64,000 nt of DNA from Anaerolineaceae bacterium (GTDB lineage: Bacteria > Chloroflexota > Anaerolineae > Promineifilales > Promineifilaceae). Below the pieces are notes generated by a model. It ran no database searches. It worked only from the letters and a program-made list of their open reading frames with translations, and was not told where the DNA came from. The position numbers and the translations under genes were made by a program. The stretch spans positions 24,652 through 88,651 of the forward strand of contig PABI01000179.1 of the NCBI GenBank assembly GCA_002699125.1. The letters run 5' to 3'. This document shows, piece by piece, positions 1-7,756 of this stretch (positions within the stretch are counted from its first letter, which is position 1; each line of letters begins with the position of its first letter).

Positions 1-1044
1 TTCCGCGAGACGTTTGAAAACGATCCCAACATTGGCGGGCGCTACTCCGTTATCTCCTTCTTTGGGCTGGTGCCCGCGGCGCAGGTGGGAGTCGATGTGG
101 CCCAACTGCTGCAGCGCGCCCAGGCGGCTACCCAATCCCCCGTTTCGCTCCGCCTGGGGGCCATTTTGGGCACGCTGGCCCAGGCTGGCCGCGACAAAGT
201 GACGCTGATCGCTTCCGAGCCAATCGTCAGCTTTGGCGACTGGGTAGAGCAGCTCATCGCTGAAAGTACGGGCAAAAACGGTGAGGGCATTTTGCCGGTG
301 GTGGGTGAACCGGTGCTGGAACCGTCCGGCTATGGCAACGATAGACTGTTTGTTTATTTACGTTTGGATGATGTGTACGATACGACCGTTGCCCAACTAG
401 AACAGGCAGGCCAGCCAGTGGTCCGCTTTGAGCTGCGCGACCGGTACGATTTAGGCGCGCAATTCTTCATTTGGGAACTGGCAACGGCCGTTGCCGGGCA
501 TATTATCGGCATCCAGCCATTTGACCAGCCCAACGTGGAATCGGCCAAAAAGCTGGCACGTAAAATGACAGACGCCTACCAGGAGAGCGGCAAGCTGCCC
601 CAACTGGATAGCACCGCGCCTACCGCAGCAAATCTGAACAATTTTGTGGCCAAAGCCAAACCAGGCGATTACATCGCCATTCACGCCTACGTCCCCCCCA
701 CCCCCAAGACCGACGCCCTGCTGCAAAAACTGCGCACGCAACTGTTGGAAAAGACGCAGTGCGCCACCACTGTCGGTTACGGACCCCGCTTTTTGCACTC
801 GACCGGGCAGCTGCACAAAGGAGACGCGGGCAATGGCCTCTTCATCCAGTTCACCTCTGAGCCGAAAACGGACGTTGCCATCCCCGACACAGCCGGGGAA
901 GACGGCAGCAGCATGACCTTTGGCGTGCTAAAAATTGCCCAGGCGCTAGGCGATGCCCAGGCATTGCTGGACGAAAACCGCCGGCTCATTCGCTTTGAGC
1001 TGGGCACGGATGTGGAAGGCAAGCTGCAAGCATTACTGGACTAA
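1..1044 (+). CDS. Glucose-6-phosphate isomerase domain, C-terminal part (probably of bifunctional transaldolase/PGI), 5' truncated
   Basis: The reading frame is open from base 1, so the gene starts before the window; 347 codons are visible. The segment RYSVISFFGLVPAAQVGVD is the sugar-isomerase region of phosphoglucose isomerase, which interconverts glucose-6-phosphate and fructose-6-phosphate. The C-terminal motif GYGPRFLHSTGQLHKG followed by a TFGVLKIAQALGD tail is characteristic of the PGI half of bacterial transaldolase-PGI fusions, so the missing N-terminus may be transaldolase (inference; it lies outside the window). The gene is followed after 47 bp by zwf on the same strand, consistent with an oxidative pentose-phosphate cluster. 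A 28-bp perfect palindrome sits in that gap and could modulate read-through. GTG at 70 is an internal codon, not the true start. Confidence 0.88.
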   Translation, partial: FRETFENDPNIGGRYSVISFFGLVPAAQVGVDVAQLLQRAQAATQSPVSLRLGAILGTLAQAGRDKVTLIASEPIVSFGDWVEQLIAESTGKNGEGILPVVGEPVLEPSGYGNDRLFVYLRLDDVYDTTVAQLEQAGQPVVRFELRDRYDLGAQFFIWELATAVAGHIIGIQPFDQPNVESAKKLARKMTDAYQESGKLPQLDSTAPTAANLNNFVAKAKPGDYIAIHAYVPPTPKTDALLQKLRTQLLEKTQCATTVGYGPRFLHSTGQLHKGDAGNGLFIQFTSEPKTDVAIPDTAGEDGSSMTFGVLKIAQALGDAQALLDENRRLIRFELGTDVEGKLQALLD

Positions 1045-1050
1045 CGATAC

Positions 1051-1078
1051 GTAGGTCAATTTTGCAAAATTGACCTAC
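1051..1078. repeat. Perfect 28-bp palindrome between pgi and zwf
   Basis: The left arm GTAGGTCAATTTTG at 1051-1064 is followed with no spacer by its exact reverse complement at 1065-1078. It starts 6 bp after the pgi stop and ends 13 bp before the zwf start, so it would be transcribed as a hairpin in an intercistronic position. It has no T-run and so does not look like a standard terminator. A processing or mRNA-stability element, or a dispersed palindrome, are alternatives. Confidence 0.8.
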
Positions 1079-1091
1079 TTGAAGGAAATTT

Positions 1092-2552
1092 ATGTCTGAT
1101 ACCAAACCGACCACCTTTATCATCTTCGGCGCGTCTGGGGATTTAACCCGGCGCAAGCTAATCCCGGCCTTGTTCAACTCTTACCGCAAGGATCGGCTGC
1201 CGGAACAGTTCAACATCGTGGGCTTTGCCCGACGGCCGTGGGACGACGAAAAACTGCGCCAAGTTCTGCAAGAGGGGATGCAAGAGTTGGCACCAGAGGA
1301 ATATGTGGCCGACCAATGGGACTCCTTTGCCCAGAAGATTAGCTACGTGAAAGGCGATCTCACTACACAAGAGGATTACGAGTCGCTGCGCCAGCACCTG
1401 TTGAAAATTGAAGCAGGCCCCGGAAATCGGCTTTACTACCTGGCCACCTCGCCCAGCTTTTTTGTCACGATTGTAGAAAGCCTGGGGAAAGCCAACATGG
1501 TAGCCGAAAAAGATGGCTGGCGGCGTGTGGTGGTGGAAAAACCGTTTGGCCATGATTTGGCGTCGGCAAAATCCTTAAATAACGCCATTCAAGCGGTGTT
1601 TGCCGAAGAGCAAATTTATCGGATTGATCATTATTTGGGTAAAGAGACGGCGCAAAATATTTTGTACTTCCGCTTTGCCAATACCATCTTTGAGCCGGTG
1701 TGGAATCGCAATTATGTGGACAACGTGCAAATTACGGTGACAGAAAGCGTGGATGTGGGCCATCGGGCCGGCTACTACGACGATGCGGGCGTCGTACGCG
1801 ATATGTTCCAAAACCATTTGATGCAGCTGCTGTCATTAGTCGCAATGGAACCACCGGCCTCATTTGAAGCCGATGCTGTGCGCAATGAGAAGGCAAAATT
1901 GTTTCATGCGATACGGCCGTTAGACCTCGATCAAACCGTTCGGGGCCAGTACAAAGGCTATTTACAAGCTGAGGGCGTTGCCGAAGGCTCGCAAACGCCT
2001 ACCTATGCCGCCATGTCTCTGTTCATCGACAACTGGCGCTGGCAAGGTGTACCGTTCTACATGCGCTCCGGCAAAGCGCTTGCGATCAAAAACACGGAAA
2101 TCATTGTAGAATTTAAGCAGCCACCCCACCTGATGTTTGAAGGCATCCAGGATGAGGATTTTTCGTCCAACATCCTGTCAATGTGTATTCAACCGGACGA
2201 AGGGATTCATTTGAAGTTTGAAGCCAAAACGCCTGATTCGCACAAAACCCAGCCGGTGGATATGGAGTTTCATTATCGCTCATCGTTTAAGGGGAACAGC
2301 CTGCCTGATGCGTATGAACGGCTGCTGCTGGATGCCGTCAAGGGTGATGCCTCGCTCTTTACCAGGGCCGACAGCATTGAGGCGGCCTGGGCATTGATGG
2401 ACCCGGTCATCAACTGCTGGGAAGAAGATAAAACTGCCCCACCGATGATCACCTATCCGCGCGGCAGTTGGGGACCAACCGAAGCAGATGAACTGCTGGC
2501 CCGCACCGGGCGCGTCTGGCGACACGCGTGCAGCCACCCCGAAGAGGGTTAG
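1092..2552 (+). CDS. zwf: Glucose-6-phosphate 1-dehydrogenase
   Basis: This cytoplasmic enzyme oxidises glucose-6-phosphate to 6-phosphogluconolactone with NAD(P)+, the first step of the oxidative pentose-phosphate pathway. The 486 residues match the family length. The nucleotide-binding GASGDLTRR motif is at residues 13-21, EKPFG near residue 150, and the catalytic signature RIDHYLGKE near residues 177-185, with the active-site His in it. The ATG at 1092 is preceded by a good Shine-Dalgarno sequence (AAGGA). It follows the pgi-domain gene by 47 bp on the same strand and is probably co-transcribed with it. The C-terminal portion, with YPRGSWGP near residue 460, is typical of complete bacterial Zwf proteins. 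No damage is seen. Confidence 0.96.
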   Translation: MSDTKPTTFIIFGASGDLTRRKLIPALFNSYRKDRLPEQFNIVGFARRPWDDEKLRQVLQEGMQELAPEEYVADQWDSFAQKISYVKGDLTTQEDYESLRQHLLKIEAGPGNRLYYLATSPSFFVTIVESLGKANMVAEKDGWRRVVVEKPFGHDLASAKSLNNAIQAVFAEEQIYRIDHYLGKETAQNILYFRFANTIFEPVWNRNYVDNVQITVTESVDVGHRAGYYDDAGVVRDMFQNHLMQLLSLVAMEPPASFEADAVRNEKAKLFHAIRPLDLDQTVRGQYKGYLQAEGVAEGSQTPTYAAMSLFIDNWRWQGVPFYMRSGKALAIKNTEIIVEFKQPPHLMFEGIQDEDFSSNILSMCIQPDEGIHLKFEAKTPDSHKTQPVDMEFHYRSSFKGNSLPDAYERLLLDAVKGDASLFTRADSIEAAWALMDPVINCWEEDKTAPPMITYPRGSWGPTEADELLARTGRVWRHACSHPEEG

Positions 2553-2572
2553 CGTGACCATTTCAGGTTCGT

Positions 2573-2606
2573 GATGCGTGAAACTTGATTAATTTGCTCA
2601 CGCATC
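2573..2606. repeat. GCGTGAAAC-family hairpin (copy 1)
   Basis: GATGCGTGA at 2573-2581 pairs with TCACGCATC at 2598-2606. It lies at the convergent junction between zwf and the minus-strand metallopeptidase-like gene and overlaps the stop codon of the latter. Related sequences occur at 26303-26347 and 32227-32276, so this is a dispersed element that could also serve as a convergent terminator. Confidence 0.55.
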
Positions 2607-3269
2607 CCGCGTCTTTTTGTAGGCAGCTACGGCCGTTCCCTCATCGCGCAGCAAAATGTCGGCCGGCTGTCCCAAAGCCCAAATCACCACGATAAAATCG
2701 CCAATGGCGCCGGCGGCGTTGACGGTGAGCGCCAGCACCAGGTGGGAGGTCGTGACCACGCTTACCCAGGGCATGGCTAGGAATCCGGCCAGCGTCAGCA
2801 GCAGCACGGGAGCCAGGCCGATCAGCACAAACTGGCGGCGCGTGAAGTACCAATTTGGGGCAGCGGCGTAAGCATAGAGCAGATTAAAGCCGATTTGCGG
2901 CCGTTCCCGGCTAAACAACCAAAACAAGAGCGCATGGCACAACTCATGCAGCAACACCACCAGCCCAATAATGATCAAAACGGTGGAAATGCGCATCGCG
3001 CTAAAAAAGATTTGCAGCTGCAGCAAGAATAACTGTGGTGTCAGCAGTGCGGCCATCCCCCAGAACAGCCAGCCAAACACAAACAGCAGCAAAACGCCGG
3101 TCACGTTCATGCCGATGATCAGGTTGCGGTTGGTTAAATCAAGTGAGTGAAATCGAGTGAAGTTGGCGGGAAGCGTTTTGGTGGCCTGGAGACGGCCGTT
3201 TTTCGGCACAGATTGTGGTTCGGGCGAAGCAGAATCGGCAGGACTGGGCAAATCAGTCAAGATGCACAA
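2598..3269 (-). CDS. DUF3267-like membrane protein with HExxH motif (putative zinc metallopeptidase)
   Basis: The protein has about four hydrophobic segments. HELCHALLFW, in the second half, is an HExxH zinc-binding signature placed in a membrane segment, as in DUF3267/site-2-protease-like proteins; a substrate cannot be named. The start is uncertain: the frame extends to a TTG at 3269 overlapping the end of the upstream response regulator by 17 nt, with another TTG at 3260 and an internal ATG just before the first membrane segment. The tight overlap suggests translational coupling to the regulator gene 3253-3888 on the same strand. Family assignment is by motif and topology only. Confidence 0.65.
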   Translation of the reverse strand: MCILTDLPSPADSASPEPQSVPKNGRLQATKTLPANFTRFHSLDLTNRNLIIGMNVTGVLLLFVFGWLFWGMAALLTPQLFLLQLQIFFSAMRISTVLIIIGLVVLLHELCHALLFWLFSRERPQIGFNLLYAYAAAPNWYFTRRQFVLIGLAPVLLLTLAGFLAMPWVSVVTTSHLVLALTVNAAGAIGDFIVVIWALGQPADILLRDEGTAVAAYKKTRDA

Positions 3270-3888
3270 TCCCCCGGCGCAGTGCTTCGGTCACCGCCTG
3301 GGTGCGGTCGTTTACGCCCAGCTTGCCCAGCAGATTGTTCACATGCGCCTTCACCGTGCCTTCGGTGATGACCAGCGCCTGGCCAATTTCCCGATTACTT
3401 TTGCCGGCTACGATTTGCTCCAGCACGGCCAGCTCCCGCTCCGTGAGGGATGGTCCGGTAATGCGCTCCGCCAGCTTACCGGCCACCGCCGGCGGAATGC
3501 GCCGCTGTCCGGCATGGACCGCCCGAATCGTTTCCAGCAGCTCCTCGCGCGGCGTGTCTTTGAGCAAATAGGCCATCGCCCCGGCCTGCAAGCCGCGATA
3601 AATATCTTCATCGCCGTCGTAGGTGGTGAGGATGATGATGCGCGCTTCGGGGAACTGCTCGCGGATAGTGACGATGGCGGCCACGCCACCCATCTGCGGC
3701 ATGCGCAAATCCATCAGGGTCACGTCCGGTCGATGTTCCTGGTAGAACTGAACGGCCGTACGGCCGTCTGCCACCTCGCCAATCACTTCCATGTCGGCGC
3801 GACGATTGAGCATAGCCGCCAACCCCTCGCGCACCACAGGATGATCATCCGCCAGCAAAACCCGTATTGTTTTTTCGGAACCACTCAT
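3253..3888 (-). CDS. NarL/FixJ-family response regulator (orphan)
   Basis: The N-terminal receiver domain has the acidic pair DD near residue 14 and the phospho-acceptor Asp60 in VTLMDLRMPQ. The C-terminal LuxR-type helix-turn-helix is seen as LTERELAVLEQIVAGKSNREIG followed in the same helix pair by the segment beginning ALVITEGTVKAHVNN; 211 residues is normal length. No histidine kinase is adjacent, so the partner must be elsewhere. A TATAAT hexamer on the minus strand lies about 8 nt before the ATG at 3888 and no Shine-Dalgarno sequence is visible, so the mRNA may be leaderless. Two abutting ACGGCCGT octamers (3752-3767) sit inside the receiver-domain coding sequence. The downstream metallopeptidase-like gene overlaps its end. 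Confidence 0.92.
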   Translation of the reverse strand: MSGSEKTIRVLLADDHPVVREGLAAMLNRRADMEVIGEVADGRTAVQFYQEHRPDVTLMDLRMPQMGGVAAIVTIREQFPEARIIILTTYDGDEDIYRGLQAGAMAYLLKDTPREELLETIRAVHAGQRRIPPAVAGKLAERITGPSLTERELAVLEQIVAGKSNREIGQALVITEGTVKAHVNNLLGKLGVNDRTQAVTEALRRGIVHLD

Positions 3889-3918
3889 GGTGGGGGATTA
3901 TACATCACGTAACTGCTA

Positions 3919-3951
3919 AGGTGCGACGCACTTTTGAAGTGCGTCGCACCT
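3919..3951 (-). terminator. 15-bp hairpin downstream of the glycosidase-like gene
   Basis: AGGTGCGACGCACTT at 3919-3933 and its exact complement at 3937-3951 are separated by a 3-nt loop. The hairpin starts 8 nt past the minus-strand glycosidase-like gene (stop at 3959). There is no strong T-run, so factor-independent termination is uncertain. It may instead be a dispersed palindromic element acting as a 3' mRNA end. Confidence 0.55.
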
Positions 3952-3958
3952 GCGGGAT

Positions 3959-5446
3959 TTATGGCCGTACCGTTAGCGGCAAAAAAGTCTCGTGAATCTC
4001 ATCCCACAGATGCACCATCACCGGCAAATTGGCGCTGCCCAGCACGCCGTTGGAACTGGTTTCTATTTGCAGCGTGCCTGTGTAGCTGCCGGTTGGCTGG
4101 CCATCGAGGGAAAACTGGAGGGGAACGGCCGTTTCTGCATCAGGCTCCAGCGTGCCGGTTAGCGAGGCAGATGTGCTGAGTAACAGCGGCGGAGTAATCT
4201 GGAGGGTCATCGTATAAGCTAGCGGAGCCGTGCCGCTATTTTTGAGCGTTACCGTGACGGTTTCGTCGATGGGCTGCTGGGTGGGCGTGTAAACGGCCGT
4301 TACTGCTCCCGACATTACAGACAGTTCACCCAAACCGGCACCTTCCACTTTGGGCATCGCTGCCAGCGCCGACTCAGCCGGACGGTTCACCACGCCATAA
4401 AACCGCATCTGTTCGCACTCGTCGGTAATCCACGGGGCCACGTTAAAGTTCAGGTTAAAGATAAACATGCCGCCCATCCAAGGGTAATGGGTTGTGGCAT
4501 ATTCATAAGCCCCCACCAGATTGTCCGCCTGCTTTTGCTCGCTCACAATTTGCCAGGCGCGGCCGGACCAGCTTCCCGTGGACAAACAATGGTCTGGTGG
4601 CCGGGTAATCCAGCCAAATTCGGTGGCAAAAATTTGTTTGTCCCCCAGTCCGTTGGCTTGCAAAATGTTGTAAATCTTTTCTACGCCGCGAAAGCAAAAG
4701 CCATTAACGCAATTTTGCGTGGGGTCAGCGGAGGGCACGTCTGGCACGGCATCAAAATCGGCGCTGTAACCGTAGGGATGATAGCCAAACACATCGAAGC
4801 ATGGCCCACCGTTGATGCTTTGCATGGCGTCCAGCATCTCTTGCATGAAGATGCGCTCATCCTGAAACAGGCCGTTGTGCCCGGCGTGGCCGTTCCACGT
4901 TTCCGGCACGCGCCCGGTGGGGGCCAGCCCGGCCGACACGACCAGGGCAGCAGGATCGGCGGTTTTGATACGGCCGTACGCCTCACACAGCAGCGTGGCA
5001 TAATCGGCGGCATCGGGCGGTACGTTACTGCTGCCGTAGCCCCAACCGTAGGTGGCATCCAGGTTGGGCTCATTGCCAATTTCGTACGCATCCACAAACC
5101 CTTTTTGCGACTGGGCCAGGCTCTGGATGGTATTGCCAAAGCCGTTCACATCGCTCATGTGGCTGGCGTTGGCGTCCACCCGCAGCAGCACCTTCAGCGG
5201 CAGGCGGCTGCCGGGACCATTAAACACTTTGATCCAGTTAAAGCCCAAGTCGTTCAGCCTGGTGATGTCCCATTCAGCCACGTTGGCTCCGTAGGCGAAG
5301 GGGTAGACGGCCGTATCCGCCGCCGCGGTCACCGTGGCTGATTGTCTTAAATTGTGCAGCAGCAAAAAGGATAAAATAAACGCGAGGACCAAACCAAACC
5401 AACGTTTGCCCCGCCTTTGGCAATTATTCGTGTGTTTACTTTCCAT
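3959..5446 (-). CDS. Secreted glycoside-hydrolase-like (clan A TIM-barrel) protein
   Basis: An N-terminal hydrophobic segment (LVLAFILSFLLLHNL) looks like a signal peptide or anchor. The catalytic-domain pattern resembles GH39/GH5-type clan A enzymes: EIGNEPNL, with the putative acid/base Glu after Asn, and ATEFGW, with the putative nucleophile Glu. The last ~130 residues form a beta-rich region with repeated 'tvtlknsGtapl'-type strands, likely an immunoglobulin-like or CARDB-type module. The ATG at 5446 was chosen over an upstream TTG at 5464. A second gene at 46811-47974 has the same NEPN/TELG arrangement and the phrase 'GLAPTxR/E' after an 'RIKTADPxALVV' strand, so the two are paralogs. 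The substrate is unknown. Confidence 0.75.
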   Translation of the reverse strand: MESKHTNNCQRRGKRWFGLVLAFILSFLLLHNLRQSATVTAAADTAVYPFAYGANVAEWDITRLNDLGFNWIKVFNGPGSRLPLKVLLRVDANASHMSDVNGFGNTIQSLAQSQKGFVDAYEIGNEPNLDATYGWGYGSSNVPPDAADYATLLCEAYGRIKTADPAALVVSAGLAPTGRVPETWNGHAGHNGLFQDERIFMQEMLDAMQSINGGPCFDVFGYHPYGYSADFDAVPDVPSADPTQNCVNGFCFRGVEKIYNILQANGLGDKQIFATEFGWITRPPDHCLSTGSWSGRAWQIVSEQKQADNLVGAYEYATTHYPWMGGMFIFNLNFNVAPWITDECEQMRFYGVVNRPAESALAAMPKVEGAGLGELSVMSGAVTAVYTPTQQPIDETVTVTLKNSGTAPLAYTMTLQITPPLLLSTSASLTGTLEPDAETAVPLQFSLDGQPTGSYTGTLQIETSSNGVLGSANLPVMVHLWDEIHETFLPLTVRP

Positions 5447-5505
5447 GCCCAGGATGATAGGCAACGGTGGCGAAAACTGCCGTAAGAAACGAGTAAATTC
5501 AGCCG

Positions 5506-6474
5506 TTAATGCGTGTAAAGATTAATAATCTGCTCAGCATAGTCTAAAACACTTCTTTGCAAGGCACGCGGTTCCAACACTTCGACTCCTCGCCCAAAGC
5601 TCAGAATACGATCTCTGGCATCTTCAAATGAGGCAAAAGATAGCTCCAACCGGATCCAGCCCTCTTCATCTGGTGGTCCAGCCTGAGCTATTTTTTCGTG
5701 CATCTGGTGGCCAAAACGACGGGGCAGTTCAGGAATAAAGCCGGGGGCTACGCGCACAACGGCCGTAAAACGAACCCGCAAAGATTCATATTCACGGCAC
5801 CAATCATTCCAAAACCGGGCCAGCTCAAAAGTGGCCGGATGCGCAAACGATTCATCGGTCACCTGCACATCCAGTAAATTAGCCACGCGATGCACGTGGA
5901 CAGTCTCGTTTCGGGCACATACCAGGTACCAGACACCGGCTTTGGCTACAAGCCCGTAGGGTGCCACCAATCGTTCTAGCTGAATGCCAACGGCCGTACG
6001 GTAAACAATGTGAAGCATCCGATCCTGCCACAAAGCGTCATGAATCGTCGGCAAATGAGGCAGGTGTTCCTCCCCCTGGTGCCACCAGGCAGAGTCAAGA
6101 TGAAACCGCTGCCGCACCTTCGCCTCATCGCGCCGCTGGCTATCTGGCAGCGCGGCGGACAATTTGAGCAGCGCGGCGCGCAGCTCCTGACTGACCCCCA
6201 ACTCAGCCAGCGGCGCGGGGATGCTCAGCATAAACAGGGCACGCACTTCCCCCTCGGTTAAGCCGGTGAGGTTAGTGCGATAGCTGTTCAGCAGCGCGTA
6301 ACCTCCCTCGGGGCCAGGCTCGCCGTAAATGGGAACACCGGCTACGCTCAGCGCATCAATGTCCCGGTAAATGGTCCGTTCGGAGACTTCTAGCTCTTTA
6401 GCCAGTTCTTGAGCCGTCATTTGTCCCCGGCTCTGCAAGAGCATCAGCAACGAAAGTAAGCGGTCCGCGCGCAT
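5506..6474 (-). CDS. YafY-type transcriptional regulator (HTH_11 + WYL domain)
   Basis: The N-terminus is a helix-turn-helix of the HTH_11/DeoR type (LLSLLMLLQSRGQMTAQELA, then SERTIYRDIDALSVAGVP). The rest holds a WYL-like ligand-sensing region, seen around RLVAPYGLVAKAGVWYLV. At 322 residues it matches YafY-family regulators. A Shine-Dalgarno AGGAG lies 7 nt before the ATG. It is divergent from the GyrI-like gene at 6614, and the shared intergenic region holds an 8-bp-arm inverted repeat (6519-6539) that is the obvious operator. By analogy with similar pairs it probably represses itself and its neighbour and responds to a small molecule or DNA ligand (inference). Confidence 0.9.
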   Translation of the reverse strand: MRADRLLSLLMLLQSRGQMTAQELAKELEVSERTIYRDIDALSVAGVPIYGEPGPEGGYALLNSYRTNLTGLTEGEVRALFMLSIPAPLAELGVSQELRAALLKLSAALPDSQRRDEAKVRQRFHLDSAWWHQGEEHLPHLPTIHDALWQDRMLHIVYRTAVGIQLERLVAPYGLVAKAGVWYLVCARNETVHVHRVANLLDVQVTDESFAHPATFELARFWNDWCREYESLRVRFTAVVRVAPGFIPELPRRFGHQMHEKIAQAGPPDEEGWIRLELSFASFEDARDRILSFGRGVEVLEPRALQRSVLDYAEQIINLYTH

Positions 6475-6518
6475 CGTAACACTCCTGAAATCATCGTTTT
6501 CACCATTATGCCATAGAA

Positions 6519-6539
6519 CCCTGACAGGAGGTGTCAGGG
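6519..6539. promoter_or_regulatory. Predicted operator of the WYL regulator
   Basis: CCCTGACA at 6519-6526 and TGTCAGGG at 6532-6539 form a perfect inverted repeat with a 5-bp spacer. It is centred between the divergent WYL regulator (start 6474) and the GyrI-like gene (start 6614). YafY/WYL regulators paired with divergent targets commonly have TGACA/TGTCA-type dyads, which supports this reading. Confidence 0.65.
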
Positions 6540-6613
6540 ATGTCGTGGTATTGTGAACTCATTAACAAACAAAGTATGGTGCACCACCTAGCCGGAAAAA
6601 AGGAGCTAATGAA

Positions 6614-7087
6614 ATGAGCAAAAATGATGTGCGTATTGTAGAACTGGAACAGATGCGAATGGCCAGCGTGTGGGGCTTTGGCACAAGCCCCGAAAATGAA
6701 GCCTGGAAAAAGCTTGAAGCCTGGGCAAAACCTAAGGGCCTCTATGCCGATTTTGAGAATCACCCCATCTTCGGCTTCAATAACCCGAATCCTTCGGCGG
6801 GTAGTCCGAATTATGGCTATGAACTGTGGCTAAAGGTTGACGCTGACACAATGCCAGAGGGAGAAGTTAGAATCCTGGGTTTTGCCGGTGGGCTTTACGC
6901 GGTAAAACGTTGTGAAGTACCGCAGGGACAGTTTGAACTGATTGGCGAGAAATGGAAGGAGTTAGTTACTTGGCTGGAAGACAGCAAATACAAGCACGGC
7001 ACACATCAATGGCTGGAGAAGAGCGTAGAAAACGATTCGCCCCAGCTTGAGTTTGTCCTGGACCTGTATCTGCCCATTGCGGAATAG
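6614..7087 (+). CDS. GyrI-like / AraC effector-binding domain protein
   Basis: This is a stand-alone 157-residue GyrI-like small-molecule-binding domain. The opening strand VRIVELEQMRMASVWGFG, the central YGYELWLKVD and the late FELIGEKWKELVTWL follow the pattern of the AraC_E_bind/GyrI superfamily. Such domains bind amphipathic drugs or act as hydrolases or inhibitors of gyrase-targeting compounds; which applies here cannot be told. The Shine-Dalgarno AAGGAG precedes the ATG. The gene is divergent from a WYL regulator with an operator in between, so it is probably its target. A bidirectional-looking terminator follows at 7100-7132. Confidence 0.8.
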   Translation: MSKNDVRIVELEQMRMASVWGFGTSPENEAWKKLEAWAKPKGLYADFENHPIFGFNNPNPSAGSPNYGYELWLKVDADTMPEGEVRILGFAGGLYAVKRCEVPQGQFELIGEKWKELVTWLEDSKYKHGTHQWLEKSVENDSPQLEFVLDLYLPIAE

Positions 7088-7099
7088 AAAATCAAAGAA

Positions 7100-7132
7100 A
7101 AAATCGCCTGGCTTAATTGGCCAGGCGATTTT
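7100..7132. terminator. Convergent rho-independent terminator
   Basis: AAAATCGCCTGG (7100-7111) pairs with CCAGGCGATTTT (7121-7132), a perfect 12-bp stem with a 9-nt loop and A/T tails on both sides. It terminates the GyrI-like gene from the left. It also contains the stop codon of the minus-strand gene 7113-7619 in its loop, so it serves both directions. Confidence 0.85.
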
Positions 7133-7619
7133 GATAAATTCGTACGGCCGTACCCAACAAAACTGCCACAATGATGCTGGTCACACCGATGAGAACAGCA
7201 AAAACCGTAAAGATACCGTCTACTTGCTCTTGGGCCACAATGGAGTTGGTGTCATTGTCCACCGCGAGTGAATCGGCTTCAGCTGGCTCTTCCTGCGTGA
7301 AGGCAACCTCATTCAGGTCATCAAGCCCTTCTTCAATCTGGTTCAACCGCTCATCCACATCGTCTAGGGCTTCTGTTACTTCTTCTAAACTCTCCGGATC
7401 AATGGTTGTGGGACTTTCGGCCAAATCTCGCTGGATATCTTCCGTGATGGCTTCCAGGTCTTCAAGGTTAACCTGCACATCATCGCTGATATCAGCAATT
7501 TGCTGCTGGAGCCAAAGCTGGCGCACGACCAGAGCAGCCAGGAGCAACACAACCAAAATGAAGACGGTTAGTGCCGTAACAACCAGTTGATTGAGAATTT
7601 TGTCTAATTCAGATTTCAT
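7113..7619 (-). CDS. Membrane-anchored coiled-coil protein of unknown function
   Basis: About 168 residues from the ATG at 7619 (MKSELDKILNQ). There is a transmembrane segment near residues 12-35 (VTALTVFILVVLLLAALVV), then an acidic helical region of about 80 residues with heptad-like spacing (ADISDDVQVNLEDLEAI, LDDVDERLNQIEEGLDDL), then a second transmembrane segment near the C-terminus (FAVLIGVTSIIVAVLLGTAV). The central region would face one side of the membrane as a coiled coil between two anchors. The frame continues upstream to 7724, but a terminator at 7695-7719 lies inside that extension, so the internal ATG is preferred. No family recognised. Confidence 0.6.
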   Translation of the reverse strand: MKSELDKILNQLVVTALTVFILVVLLLAALVVRQLWLQQQIADISDDVQVNLEDLEAITEDIQRDLAESPTTIDPESLEEVTEALDDVDERLNQIEEGLDDLNEVAFTQEEPAEADSLAVDNDTNSIVAQEQVDGIFTVFAVLIGVTSIIVAVLLGTAVRIYQNRLAN

Positions 7620-7688
7620 CCTATTTTCCAAAATCAGGCAAATTTCCTTAGACCATACCAGTATAGCTCGCCTCAAGTTATTGCCCAT

Positions 7689-7719
7689 AAAAAACAGGCC
7701 GACAGCTTTTGTCGGCCTG
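7689..7719 (-). terminator. Rho-independent terminator for the 7757-8299 gene
   Basis: CAGGCCGACA (7695-7704) and TGTCGGCCTG (7710-7719) form a perfect 10-bp stem with a 5-nt loop. On the minus strand it is followed by six T residues (7694-7689). It lies 38 nt past the stop of the minus-strand gene ending at 7757. Confidence 0.88.
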
Positions 7720-7756
7720 AGCATAGGATTACATTCTAGCGAGCGGCAATCACGGT

